Source: an uncultured Candidatus Pelagibacter sp. (GTDB taxonomy: Bacteria; Pseudomonadota; Alphaproteobacteria; Pelagibacterales; Pelagibacteraceae). From it: a stretch of DNA of 64,000 nucleotides. The position numbers were made by a program, and so were the translations under genes. This document shows positions 36,050 to 45,436 of this stretch, piece after piece (the first letter of the stretch is position 1; every line of letters begins with the position of its first letter). The stretch lies in the NCBI RefSeq assembly GCF_943788075.1, contig NZ_CALSOW010000001.1, positions 352,646 through 416,645 of the forward strand, read 5' to 3'. The notes below the pieces were generated by a model, which was not told the DNA's origin, did no database searches, and saw only the letters and a program-made list of their open reading frames with translations.

Positions 36050-36705
36050 TAAGTATTAATTTTCCTGTCTATAATTTTTTTTAATTTTAAAAAACACGCT
36101 CTTTTAGTAAGTTTCGATGTATTTAGCAACACTGAATCTTTAGTTTTCTTCAAAGGTGATATTTTACGATTATAGTCACTTTTATCCCGTTTTTTAATAC
36201 TTTTTAGTACGTCTTGAAAAGAAATTTCCTTCTTAAGACTTTTTAGCTCTTTATATCTTCTAAGGGCTCTTGTTTTTACATTTGCTGTTATAAAAAATTT
36301 AAAATCAGCATCTGGTACGATATTGTAAGTGATATCTCTTCCATCAAGACATGATCCTTTATAGTTTTTCGGAGGATTATAGGCAAAATTTAATTGAAAA
36401 GAATGAACAAGTTTTCTTGTACTTTTCACTTTTGAAATAATTGACGCTTCTGTTCCAACTTCATCTGATAGCAAAGCTTTATTTGCAAGATCTTTTACTT
36501 TGAGAGTTTTAATTTTAGATTTGATAAAGCTTTGATTAAATTTTTTAGGAAATTTAATTTTTAGATAGGCAATCATTCTATAAATTTTTCCAGTATCTAA
36601 ATAAAAAAGATTGTAATGTTTGGATATTGCTTTTGCTAATGTCCCTGCTCCTGCAGCAGCTGGAGAGTCGATTGCAATTTTAATGATATTTTTTCTTTTA
36701 ATCAT
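36049..36705 (-). CDS. cmk: Cytidylate kinase with atypical P-loop
   Basis: 218 aa. The fold matches Cmk: IAIDSPAAAGAGTLAKAIS at the nucleotide loop, LFYLDTGKIYR, and SCLDGRDITYNIVPDADFKFF with the CMP-binding DGRD. The loop is normally G-P-x-x-x-G-K-G-T; here the Walker A lysine codon is GCA (Ala) and the first Gly is Ser. The surrounding frame is intact, and AAA-to-GCA needs two base changes. Position between aroA and rpsA is canonical. Either the family member here uses another lysine or its activity differs. Confidence 0.88.
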   Translation of the reverse strand: MIKRKNIIKIAIDSPAAAGAGTLAKAISKHYNLFYLDTGKIYRMIAYLKIKFPKKFNQSFIKSKIKTLKVKDLANKALLSDEVGTEASIISKVKSTRKLVHSFQLNFAYNPPKNYKGSCLDGRDITYNIVPDADFKFFITANVKTRALRRYKELKSLKKEISFQDVLKSIKKRDKSDYNRKISPLKKTKDSVLLNTSKLTKRACFLKLKKIIDRKINT

Positions 36706-38021
36706 TATCTTTTTAAATCATTTATTATATTCAAGAACGTAGGAAAGGAAGTTTTAATAGAGTCTTTATCATGAATACTCCATGTTCCCCCCAAAGCTGA
36801 GGCCGCGATTACACTTGTCATGAAAACTCGATGATCTTTTAGATAATCTTTAATAACAATCTTTTTATTAATTTTTAATTTAGGGTTACCATAAATCTTT
36901 ATTGAGTTATCAGTTGTTATTGTTTTAATTCCCATTTTACTTAAAATTTTTGCACCCCATTTCAATCTAGGACTTTCCTTCTGATTAAGCTCACCAATAT
37001 CTTTAAAGTAAGAAACTCCACTTGCTTTAGCAGCAACCAAAAAAATTATTAGAAATTCATCAATAGCCCCACTATTTAATTTGGATGGACAATTAATTGC
37101 TTTTAGCTTTTTTGTGCTAATAATTGATATATCAGCTACAAGCTCACCTTTATAATTCTTTTTATTCTTAAACTGAATATTAACACCCATTTTTTTTAAA
37201 ATAGTTATTATGCCAATCCTGGATGGATTAATGTTTATATTTTTAATCAACAATTTTGAGTTATTTGATAGAGCAGTTAAAACAATAAAAAAGGCAGCAG
37301 AACTTATATCTGAAGGTATTTTGTAATTTAAAGGTTTTATTTTTTTAATTTTTTCAACTTCTATTAGATCATAATTTTTCTTCTTTTTAACTTTTAAAGG
37401 AAGCTTAAGATATTTGCACAAAAGCTCAGTATGATTTCTGCTTGGTTTGGCTTTGATAAAAGTTTTACCTTCTGTTTTTAAACCTGCTAAAATAATACTA
37501 CTTTTTACTTGAGCTGAACCTTTGTTTTCTAAATAATTAATTGGCAAAGGATTTTCACTTCCTTTTATTGTTAAGGGCAATCCTTTATTCGTTAGTTTGA
37601 TATCTGCACCAAATTTTTTTAATGGCTCTGCAATTCTATTAAAATCTCTTTTAGACAAACTTTTGTCACCAATAATTTTAATTTTATGAGGCGTATCAAT
37701 TAATAAACCCATAATTAATCTTCCCAAAGTACCAGAATTTTCTGAATTAATTGTTATGTCTTTTTTATACTTGTAGCCTCTTGGTCCATTACTAGTAATT
37801 GTACAATAATTTTTATTTAATTTTACTTTAGCACCTAGTTTTTTTACTGCATTGATTGCAGCCAGAACATCTTCTGATAAAAGTAAATTATAAGCCTTGG
37901 ATTTACCTTTTGCGATTGAAGAAAATAAGACCCATCTAATACTTAAACTTTTATCACCCGAAACAATTATACTCTTACTAAAATTTTTAATCGTATTTCT
38001 TACAATGATGTGATTGGGCAT
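36705..38021 (-). CDS. aroA: 3-phosphoshikimate 1-carboxyvinyltransferase (EPSP synthase)
   Basis: 438 aa. Motifs are recognisable although divergent: SGDKSLSIRWVLFSS (phosphate Lys), NSENSGTLGRLIMGLL, KPSRNHTELL, IPSDISSAAFF, ELNQKESPRLKWGAK and DYLKDHRVFMTSVIAA. It joins shikimate-3-phosphate and PEP. Its start shares no overlap with lptB (5-bp gap downstream of it), and it shares one base with cmk. Confidence 0.92.
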   Translation of the reverse strand: MPNHIIVRNTIKNFSKSIIVSGDKSLSIRWVLFSSIAKGKSKAYNLLLSEDVLAAINAVKKLGAKVKLNKNYCTITSNGPRGYKYKKDITINSENSGTLGRLIMGLLIDTPHKIKIIGDKSLSKRDFNRIAEPLKKFGADIKLTNKGLPLTIKGSENPLPINYLENKGSAQVKSSIILAGLKTEGKTFIKAKPSRNHTELLCKYLKLPLKVKKKKNYDLIEVEKIKKIKPLNYKIPSDISSAAFFIVLTALSNNSKLLIKNININPSRIGIITILKKMGVNIQFKNKKNYKGELVADISIISTKKLKAINCPSKLNSGAIDEFLIIFLVAAKASGVSYFKDIGELNQKESPRLKWGAKILSKMGIKTITTDNSIKIYGNPKLKINKKIVIKDYLKDHRVFMTSVIAASALGGTWSIHDKDSIKTSFPTFLNIINDLKR

Positions 38022-38026
38022 AAAAT

Positions 38027-38803
38027 TTATTTATAATTAAATGAGTCGCCAAAATAAGCACTCTTAGCATCAATATTATTCACTAATTCTTGGGGAGAAC
38101 CTTCTGCAACAATTTTACAGTTACTTAGTATCATTGCTTTATCAACACAAGCCAATAAGTCCCTTGCTTGGTGATCACATATGCAAATTGTGATATTTGA
38201 CTCTTTTTGTAAATTAACAATTATTTCTTGCAACATTTTAATTGTCAAAACATCAAGTGCTGCAAAACATTCATCCAAAAGGAGAACTTTTGGATCACTC
38301 AGTAATGATAAAGCAATAACTAATTTTTTCTTTTGCCCTCCTGATAAAAATTTAGCCTTAACATTTTTTAAATTTTCTAATTCAAATTTTGAAATTAAGG
38401 AATTTATTTTATAATCTTCATTTCCTTTATCATTAATTACAATTTCAGCGATTGCTTTTAAATTTTGATATAATGTTAGATCATTAAAAAAACCACCATA
38501 TTGAGGAACATAACCTATATGAAATTTTTTTGTTCTTAAATAAATTGGGTAATCTAAAACATCTGTATTATTTAATTTAATTTTTCCACTATTTGGTGGA
38601 ATAAGCCCAGTTATTAAATTGAAAATTGTGCTTTTCCCAACTCCATTTGGGCCAAGCATTCCAAATATTTGACCTTCGTTGATTTTAAAATTTATATTAT
38701 CTAAAATTAATCTACTTCCATATGAAAGGTTTATATTTTCAAAAGAGATTATAGGGCTAGGTTTTTTGTGAGATTTAATTCTAAATTTTTTTATTAATCC
38801 CAT
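38027..38803 (-). CDS. lptB: LPS export ABC transporter ATP-binding protein LptB
   Basis: 258 aa. ABC motifs: Walker A MLGPNGVGKSTIFN, Q-loop YVPQYGGFF, signature LSGGQKKKLVIALSL, Walker B VLLLDECFAALD, and the H-loop ICDHQ. It powers lipopolysaccharide extraction by LptFG. It follows lptC by 1 bp; the usual lptA between them is absent. Confidence 0.92.
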   Translation of the reverse strand: MGLIKKFRIKSHKKPSPIISFENINLSYGSRLILDNINFKINEGQIFGMLGPNGVGKSTIFNLITGLIPPNSGKIKLNNTDVLDYPIYLRTKKFHIGYVPQYGGFFNDLTLYQNLKAIAEIVINDKGNEDYKINSLISKFELENLKNVKAKFLSGGQKKKLVIALSLLSDPKVLLLDECFAALDVLTIKMLQEIIVNLQKESNITICICDHQARDLLACVDKAMILSNCKIVAEGSPQELVNNIDAKSAYFGDSFNYK

Positions 38804-38804
38804 C

Positions 38805-39436
38805 TTATTCCATATTCTTTATGTTAACTTTATTTTTTGAGTCATACATATAAATTTTTGTATTTTTTGTTTTCATATCATATTCAAGCACATCAGCTTT
38901 CATTGTGTTTTCTAAATTTTTGTAGACAACATCTCTTGAAATAATAAGCAAATTGTCTAACATTGAAAAATCTAGATAATCGCCTGTTATTATATTGTCA
39001 ACATAATCTATTTTTACATTTTTTGAAAAAATTGTATCATAATTAATCGTGTTATATTTGCCATAATTAGAGGTGATTATGATAAGTTCAGAATTTTTAG
39101 CTAATTTGATATTGGCTGTGACATCAGTTAGAAAGATAATATCACTATTATTTAAATCAATTTCACCCATTTTTGCTACAAGAATATATTCGTTACCTTT
39201 TAAATCTTTGGATGTATAACTTATATCTTTGATTATATTTGAGTTGTAAATAACTTCTTCCTCAATAGCAGTCTTAATATCAGCTGTATTTGTTCATTTG
39301 TATTGTCATCAGTTGTATTTGTTACATCAGATATCAAATTATTACTTTTTTTAAAATATTTAGAATAAATAAACCAGGTGAATATTATTAAAATTAATAT
39401 CAATAATATTTTCAAAAAATTTATTTTTTTCATCAA
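38805..39436 (-). CDS. lptC: LPS export system protein LptC (one frameshift)
   Basis: The track gives 39233-39436 and 38805-39170. The N-terminus MKKINFLKILLILILIIFTWF is a membrane anchor; after TTDDNTNEQ one base appears missing in the short A/T run at 39289-39291, and the frame continues NTADIKTAIEEEVIYNS through KDLKGNEYILVAKMGEI into a beta-rich periplasmic domain typical of LptC (SNYGKYNTI, KADVLEYDMKTK). Repaired length about 210 aa. The start may be either of two adjacent ATGs; the first overlaps kdsD by 4 bp. Confidence 0.8.
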
Positions 39437-40398
39437 TCAATATTTGATTGCAAAATATTATGTATATGAAGAACACCTATCGTTTTAAACTTGTTTTTTT
39501 TATCATGTACACAAAGCGAGGTAATTTTTTTTTCATTCATTAGCGCCAAAGCTTTTGCTGCTAGAGATTGTTTATCTATGCTTATCGGGTTTTTTGTCAT
39601 TATTTTTGTAACATTCATCTCATTTAAATTTTGTTTTTTTTCATTGTAGCGCCTAATTTGACCATCAGTAATTATACCAGTAGTTTTTTTTTGTTTATTT
39701 TGAACGATTAAAACTCCTAGTTTTTTATTGCTCAATATTTTGATAGCATTCTTCATATCTAAATTTTCTTTCACAAAAGGAATTTTGTTTCCTGTTAACA
39801 TTATATCTTCAACAGTTTTTAATTGAGCTCCAAGACTACCAGCAGGATGTATTTTTTTAAAATCAAATTTACCAAATTTTTTATATTGCATAGCTGATAT
39901 TGCCAATGCATCTCCTAAAGCTAGCTGAGCTGTAGTACTTGAAGTTGGCACGATACCACCTGACTCTTTTACCTCAGGAATTATAAGCTTAATATCTGAT
40001 GCTTTGTATAAAATAGAGTCTCTTTTTGACATAATTCCGATCAGCATAATTTTATTTCTATTTGCATATTGAATTATATTTCTAAGCTCACTAGTTTTAC
40101 CTGAGTAGCTTATTAAAATTAAAATATCTTTTTTTGAAATACTTCCTAAATCACCATGAGAGGAGTCACTTGCAGATAAATTGAAAGATGGAGTTCCAAC
40201 AGAAGATAAAGTAGCAGATATTTTAGCTGCTATCAATCCGCTTTTACCCACGCCGCACAAAATTACTTTAGATTTACATTTTGCAATTTCGATTACAGCT
40301 TTATTAAATGAATTATCAATTTTTTTTTTTAACTTTTGTAATGCTTGAATTTCAAGATCAATTACTTTTTTTGCTAGGGGTATGAATTTTTTAGTCAT
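39433..40398 (-). CDS. kdsD: Arabinose-5-phosphate isomerase (KdsD/KpsF)
   Basis: 321 aa: a SIS sugar-isomerase domain (VILCGVGKSGLIAAKIS, SYSGKTSELRNII, VPTSSTTAQLALGDALA) followed by two CBS domains (VEDIMLTGNKIPFV and VTKIMTKNPISI). It makes the KDO precursor arabinose-5-phosphate. It overlaps lptC by 4 bp and shares one base with the RNase D gene, the usual alphaproteobacterial LPS neighbourhood. kdsB lies at 45.4 kb. Confidence 0.92.
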   Translation of the reverse strand: MTKKFIPLAKKVIDLEIQALQKLKKKIDNSFNKAVIEIAKCKSKVILCGVGKSGLIAAKISATLSSVGTPSFNLSASDSSHGDLGSISKKDILILISYSGKTSELRNIIQYANRNKIMLIGIMSKRDSILYKASDIKLIIPEVKESGGIVPTSSTTAQLALGDALAISAMQYKKFGKFDFKKIHPAGSLGAQLKTVEDIMLTGNKIPFVKENLDMKNAIKILSNKKLGVLIVQNKQKKTTGIITDGQIRRYNEKKQNLNEMNVTKIMTKNPISIDKQSLAAKALALMNEKKITSLCVHDKKNKFKTIGVLHIHNILQSNID

Positions 40399-41009
40399 TA
40401 GTGGGACCAGATATCATCCTTAAATAATGCTAAGTCTAAGTTTACTCTAGTTTTTAAAAATTTTAAGCAATCCTTATAAAGGTCTATTCTATTTTCTCTT
40501 TCTAATATTTTATTTAATTCTACATGTATTTTGTGCAAATATATCACGTCATTAGCACAATATTTTAGTTGTGCTGGAGAAAGTTCACCACCAAAATCTG
40601 AACTTTGAAACTGTTTACTTATATCAATATTAATAAATTCTTTTATCAATGTTTTTAATGAGTGACTATCAGAGTATGATCTTGCTAATTTTGATGCAAT
40701 TTTAGTATCAAGAATATTATTAGTTTCTGTTTTTAAATAATATTTGATATGAGCCATGTCTGCTCTTCCATAATGGAATATCTTTGTGGTATTTTCATCA
40801 GCAAGTAATTTTGTTAAATTTGGAGCATTGTAATTCTTCCTATCAAATTGAATTATGTGAGCATCAGAATTTCCTGAAGATATCTGGATTAAGCAAAGAG
40901 GATCTCGTCTGACATTCAGACCCATAAACTCACCATCAACAGCTATTAGATTGCCTAAATCTAAATCATCTGGTAAATCATTTTTGTGAAGTTGAATATT
41001 ATTACTCAT
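40398..41009 (-). CDS. rnd: Ribonuclease D-like 3'-5' exonuclease
   Basis: The track starts at 41045, but the ATG at 41009 (MSNNIQLHKNDLP) is the natural start and clears the divergent gene at 41036; 203 aa. DEDD motifs: IAVDGEFMGLN (D-x-E), FHYGRADMAHIKYYL, and YCANDVIYLHKIHVEL (Y-x-x-x-D). It lacks the HRDC domain, so it is the short RNase D type common in alphaproteobacteria. Substrate is probably RNA. Confidence 0.88.
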   Translation of the reverse strand: MSNNIQLHKNDLPDDLDLGNLIAVDGEFMGLNVRRDPLCLIQISSGNSDAHIIQFDRKNYNAPNLTKLLADENTTKIFHYGRADMAHIKYYLKTETNNILDTKIASKLARSYSDSHSLKTLIKEFINIDISKQFQSSDFGGELSPAQLKYCANDVIYLHKIHVELNKILERENRIDLYKDCLKFLKTRVNLDLALFKDDIWSH

Positions 41010-41035
41010 TTCTAAACATATATAATGGAATTCAA

Positions 41036-41993
41036 ATGAAAGCAAAAAATTGTCTAATTTTTGGTGGCAGTGGTCAAATTGGTCGAAACTTAATTAGGAA
41101 GTTAACAAAAAATAACTATAGAGTAACAGTTGTTACAAGAAATATTCATCAAAAGAGCTACATAATTAAAACCCAGGCTAATGCTGGCTATATTGATGTA
41201 GTAGAAGCTAATATTTTTGATGAAAATAAAATTAGAAGTCTTTTTAAAAAAGCAGATATTTGCATAAATTTAATCGGAATTTTGTTTGAAAAAAAAAGAG
41301 GCAATACATTTACAAATATTCACTCTGTTTTGCCTTCATTGTTAGCTAAACTCTGTAAAGAATACAATCTTAAGCATTTTATTCATTTATCAGCTTTAGG
41401 AATAAATGATGCAATAGACTCTGATTATGCAAAAAGTAAATTAGAGGGAGAAGGAAATGTGTTAAAAAATTTCCCATTAGCTACAATCTTAAGACCATCA
41501 GTAGTGTATTCTGTAGATGATAACTTTACTACTAATTTTATGACCTTACTAAATAGGTTGCCAGCTTTTCCAATTTATTATGAGGGAAAGACAAAATTTA
41601 CACCAATTCATTGTTCTGATTTAACTGATACTCATTTATCATGTTATTTCTAAAAATATTTATTCAAAAATAATTGAATGTACTGGTCCGGAAATTATAA
41701 CATTTAAAGAGCTCCTAGAAAAATTACAGATATTAATTGGTAAAAAAAGAATTTTGTTACCTTTCCCTTTGCCAATTGCTGAGTTGACAGCTAGATTTTT
41801 TGAAATGCTACCAACCCCGTTACTTACAAGAGATCAATTGAGATTACTAAAATATGATAATGTTACATCTGGAAAATATAAAACTAATTCAGATATAGGA
41901 GTTCCTAGCGTTAGGTTATTTGATCAGGAAGTTAAAAAGTATTGCTACATGTGGAGAGAGGGTGGGCAATTTTCGACTGAAAAATATTTATAA
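41036..41993 (+). CDS. NAD(P)-binding epimerase-like protein, complex I NDUFA9 type (one frameshift)
   Basis: The track gives 41036-41653 and 41754-41993. The Rossmann motif CLIFGGSGQIGRNL is at the N-terminus, followed by INLIGILFEKKRG, HFIHLSALG and LRPSVVYS, typical of the NDUFA9-like branch of extended short-chain dehydrogenases. One extra base near 41633 (GATACT-C-ATTTAT) shifts DLTDT into IYHVISKNIYSKIIECTGPE and on to LLTRDQLRLLKYDNV. Repaired length about 318 aa. In alphaproteobacteria and mitochondria this family is linked to respiratory complex I. Confidence 0.82.
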
Positions 41994-42025
41994 AAAAAGA
42001 TTTAGAAAATACTAATAATTAGTTT

Positions 42026-42520
42026 TTAGGCAGATTTTATTTTTTTCTCAATAAATTCTGGCACTTCTTCTTTATCTGCAACTTCTTCTTTTTTACCTTT
42101 AGGTTGATAAGCATACAAAAGATGAAGCTTACAATAAGAAAAGTCTTTTAATGAAGATCTTCCACAAAAATAAAATGATTTTTCGTCTGGATGTCCAATA
42201 GGCCATTTACATGAGCTTTCATCTAATTCTTCTAATTGTTTAGGATTTTCTGGTTCAAAGTCTTTTTCAATAATTAAAGATTTAAATTTACTTTTTCGCC
42301 CTCTTTTGCTTTTAATATTTTTTTCTTCTAAGGAGTTTTCAAAATTTTGATTTGAGGTAGCTGCTCTTGTTTTAATTTTTGCTGAAAGGTTTAATCTGTG
42401 GGCTTTACCAATCACTGCATTTCTACTAATACCCCCGATAATCTCCGCAATTTGACTCGCAGTGTTTCCTTTGCCCCAAAGTTCTTTTAATTTGTTTACT
42501 TTTTCTTCGTTCCAGCTCAT
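42026..42520 (-). CDS. gcrA: Cell cycle regulator GcrA
   Basis: 164 aa. The N-terminal helix-turn-helix MSWNEEKVNKLKELWGKGNTASQIAEII and ISRNAVIGKAHRLNL is diagnostic of GcrA; the C-terminus has the cysteine-rich ESSCKWPIGHP and YCKLHLLYAYQP. Known: GcrA acts with sigma70 on CcrM-methylated GANTC promoters in Caulobacter. It lies convergent with the epimerase-like gene and divergent from argD. Confidence 0.92.
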   Translation of the reverse strand: MSWNEEKVNKLKELWGKGNTASQIAEIIGGISRNAVIGKAHRLNLSAKIKTRAATSNQNFENSLEEKNIKSKRGRKSKFKSLIIEKDFEPENPKQLEELDESSCKWPIGHPDEKSFYFCGRSSLKDFSYCKLHLLYAYQPKGKKEEVADKEEVPEFIEKKIKSA

Positions 42521-42690
42521 ATCAATATGTTGTATAATAGTTTATAAAAACAACAATATACTGATACATTGAGAAATTAAACAAGCAAAAACTCAGAGTT
42601 ATCAACAAAAATAAATTAAAATTGGTTTACAGATATTTTCAATCATAACTTGTATCTAATAATTAAAATTTATAAAAACTGATTAAAATT

Positions 42691-43857
42691 ATGAGCTATT
42701 TAGCAAAAAATTATAATAGAAAAAAAATTTCATTTAAATATGGAAAGGGAAGCTTTTTATATTCAACTAATGGAAAAAAATATTTAGATTTCGTTCAAGG
42801 TATAGCTGTAAATTCTTTGGGTCATGCGCACCCTAAATTGGTGAATGCCATAAATAAACAATCTAAAAAACTTTGGCACGTGTCAAATGCATTTCAAATT
42901 CCAGAAGGAGAAATTTTAGCTAAAAAACTTGCAAAAAAAACTTTTGCTGATTTTGTTATGTTCCAAAATAGTGGTGCAGAAGCAACTGAGGCAGCAATAA
43001 AAGCTGCAAGAAGATATTTCTATTCAATTGGAAAACCTAAAAAAAATAGAATCTTATGTGTTAAAAATAGTTTTCATGGAAGAACTTTGGCGGCAATATA
43101 TGCAAGTGGTTCCAAAAAAATGACTGAAGGTTTTGGACCAAAAGTAACTGGTTTTGATCATTTTGATTTTGGTAATCACAAATCTTTAAAAAAGAAAATT
43201 ACAAAAAATACAGCAGCTATAATGGTTGAAACTATTATGGGCGAAGGAGGTATAAAAGTAATTCCAGATTGGTGCTTAAGAGAGCTAAGAAAAATTTGTG
43301 ATAAAAGAAATATTTTATTAATATTGGATGAGGTTCAATGTGGAATTGGAAGATCAGGTGATTTCTTTGCTTATGAAAAATCTAAGGTAAAACCAGATAT
43401 TGTTCCAATTGCAAAAGGTATTGGGGGTGGATTTCCAATAGGAGCACTTCTAATGAATAAAAAAGTTGCATTAGGAATGACAGCTGGGACCCATGGATCT
43501 ACTTTTGGTGGTAACCCATTAGCAATGACGGTTGGTAATTCAGTAATGGATGTAATTTCAAATAAAAAATTTTTAAAAAATGTAAAAGATATTTCAAAAT
43601 ATTTTTTTTTAAATCTTAATAAAATTAAAGATGAGTATCCAAATATTATCAAAGAAATAAGAGGCAGAGGTTTATTAATTGGAATACAACTTAAATCAAA
43701 TCAAGCAATATTTATAAAAAAGCTTATGGATAATAATTTATTAACAATAAGAGCTGCTGAAAATGTAGTTAGAATTTTACCACCGCTTAATGTAAAAAAG
43801 AGTGAAATTAACCAATCACTTAAAATAATAAAAAAAGTTTGTTCAGAATTAAATTAA
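42691..43857 (+). CDS. argD: Acetylornithine aminotransferase
   Basis: 388 aa class III PLP aminotransferase. Motifs: LDFVQGIAVNSLGHAHPKLV, FQNSGAEATEAAIKAARRY, LILDEVQCGIGRSG, PIAKGIGGGFPIGALL with the PLP lysine, and GTHGSTFGGNPLA. It acts in arginine synthesis (and possibly DAP synthesis). argF follows 1 bp later. Confidence 0.93.
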   Translation: MSYLAKNYNRKKISFKYGKGSFLYSTNGKKYLDFVQGIAVNSLGHAHPKLVNAINKQSKKLWHVSNAFQIPEGEILAKKLAKKTFADFVMFQNSGAEATEAAIKAARRYFYSIGKPKKNRILCVKNSFHGRTLAAIYASGSKKMTEGFGPKVTGFDHFDFGNHKSLKKKITKNTAAIMVETIMGEGGIKVIPDWCLRELRKICDKRNILLILDEVQCGIGRSGDFFAYEKSKVKPDIVPIAKGIGGGFPIGALLMNKKVALGMTAGTHGSTFGGNPLAMTVGNSVMDVISNKKFLKNVKDISKYFFLNLNKIKDEYPNIIKEIRGRGLLIGIQLKSNQAIFIKKLMDNNLLTIRAAENVVRILPPLNVKKSEINQSLKIIKKVCSELN

Positions 43858-43858
43858 A

Positions 43859-44790
43859 ATGAAACATTTTATAAATTTGAAAGATATACCCGCAAAAGAT
43901 CTTAGAAAAATTATTATTGATGCAAAAAAAAGAAAAAACCTTAGAAAAAAGTTAAGCACTTTAGAGGTTGATAGAGGGTCTCCATTAAAAGGTAAAATGC
44001 TTATTCAAATGTTTGAAAAAGCAAGTTCTAGAACAAGAATAAGCTTTTATTTAGCAATAAAGCAGCTTGGGGGAGGAACTTTAACTCTTAGATCCAATGA
44101 ATTACATCTTGGTCAAGGTGGTGAAAGTATATCTGATACAGCTAAAATATTGTCAACTTATGGTGATGGTTTTATGTTAAGAACAGATAGTGATAACAAG
44201 ATTGAAGATTTTAAAAAATATTTATCAATTCCAATAATAAATGGCTTAAGTCCATCTTCACACCCAACTCAAGTTTTATCTGATGTTTTTACTGTTGAAG
44301 AAATAAAGAAAAAACCAGATTTCTAAATTAAATATTTGCTGGATTGGAGACTCCAATAATGTTTTAGACAGTTTAATTGCAGCATCTGTAAAATTTTCAT
44401 TTAAACTTAGTATTGGTTGTCCAAAAAATTTTGAACCAGGTAAAGAAGTTAGAACTTGGGTTAAGAATAATAATAAAAAAATATTTATTTATAATGATCC
44501 TAAAAAAGCTGTTATTGGAGCAGATGTTATATTTTCAGATAAAGTTATATCTCTTAATGACAAAGGTAATAAAAAGAAAAAAATTGAACAATTTAAAAAA
44601 TTTAAAATAGATGCAAAACTAATGAGTTATGCAAAAAAAGATTGTATTTTTCTTCACTGTTTGCCTCGTGGATCTGAAGTAACTGATGAGAGTTTTTTTA
44701 GGAAAAAAATCTCACGTTTGGCAACAAGCTCTTAATAGAGTTCATGTTCAAAAAAGTATTTTATTATATTGTTTTGGAAAATTAAGGTAG
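43859..44790 (+). CDS. argF: Ornithine carbamoyltransferase (two frameshifts)
   Basis: The track gives only 43859-44326. The N-terminal half has FEKASSRTRISFYLAI (carbamoyl-phosphate S-T-R-T-like motif) and GLSPSSHPTQVLSD. One extra T near 44323 leads into SKLNICWIGDSNNVLDSLIAA, and the family HCLPR motif FLHCLPRGSEVTDE follows; one extra A near 44694 joins it to VFLGKKSHVWQQALNRVHVQ. The tag at 44788 ends it. Length 932 bp equals whole codons plus two. About 309 aa. The 3' end overlaps the convergent cytochrome gene by 9 bp. Confidence 0.88.
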
Positions 44791-45321
44791 TGGTATTGGG
44801 CTATCTGAATTTTGATTTAAATATTTTATAACTGAGGCTCTATCTTTTTCTTTTCTTAATCCGGCAAATGCCATTTTTGTTCCCTTAATCCATTTAGCAG
44901 GTTTTGTTAAGTAGCCGTTTAGCTCTTCAAGTGTCCATTCTTTGTCAAATGATGCTAAAGCCTTAGAATATTTATAATCTGTAACTGCTCCAGTTTTTCT
45001 TCCAACTACATTATATAAAGCAGGACCAATATTATTTTTTCCACCTTTAACAATAGAGTGGCATGCAGCACATTTTTTAAAAACTTTTTCACCTAAAGCA
45101 ATATCTCCCATCGCCATCAATGCAGCTATATCAACTTTTTCTTCTACAGCTTTCTCTGTTGTTGATGATACTTTTGTAGCCTGTTCCACTTCAACTGCAT
45201 ATCCAGGAGTTTTAGGTTTTTCCACATGAAATATGACGTTTGATAATTTACCAATACCAATGATTAAGAGTGCAACCATTAGCACAGCAGCTACTATTTT
45301 ATTAATTTCAAAAGAATCCAT
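44782..45321 (-). CDS. cycM: Membrane-anchored class I cytochrome c (CycM-like c552)
   Basis: 179 aa. Residues about 8-30 form an uncleaved membrane anchor (VAAVLMVALLIIGIGKL), followed by a charged linker and a class I cytochrome c domain with KKCAACHSIVKGGKNNIGPAL (CxxCH haem site) and the Met ligand in WIKGTKMAFAGL. This matches the membrane-bound cytochrome c that links bc1 to cytochrome oxidase in alphaproteobacteria. Single gene between argF and kdsB, divergent from kdsB. Confidence 0.92.
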   Translation of the reverse strand: MDSFEINKIVAAVLMVALLIIGIGKLSNVIFHVEKPKTPGYAVEVEQATKVSSTTEKAVEEKVDIAALMAMGDIALGEKVFKKCAACHSIVKGGKNNIGPALYNVVGRKTGAVTDYKYSKALASFDKEWTLEELNGYLTKPAKWIKGTKMAFAGLRKEKDRASVIKYLNQNSDSPIPLP

Positions 45322-45390
45322 TTTTCTAAATATTATGTTGGAACATATATCACGATAAATTGAAAAATTACTAAAATTTAATGTATAAAT

Positions 45391-45420
45391 TTGCCTCTAC
45401 TTCTATTTAATAGGTATAAT
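45391..45420 (+). promoter_or_regulatory. Putative sigma70-type promoter for kdsB
   Basis: TTGCCT (45391-45396) is separated by 18 bp from a perfect TATAAT (45415-45420), placing the transcription start near 45427, about 10 bp before the kdsB ATG. Inferred from consensus only. Confidence 0.45.
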
Positions 45421-45436
45421 ATTAATTCAATTATTA

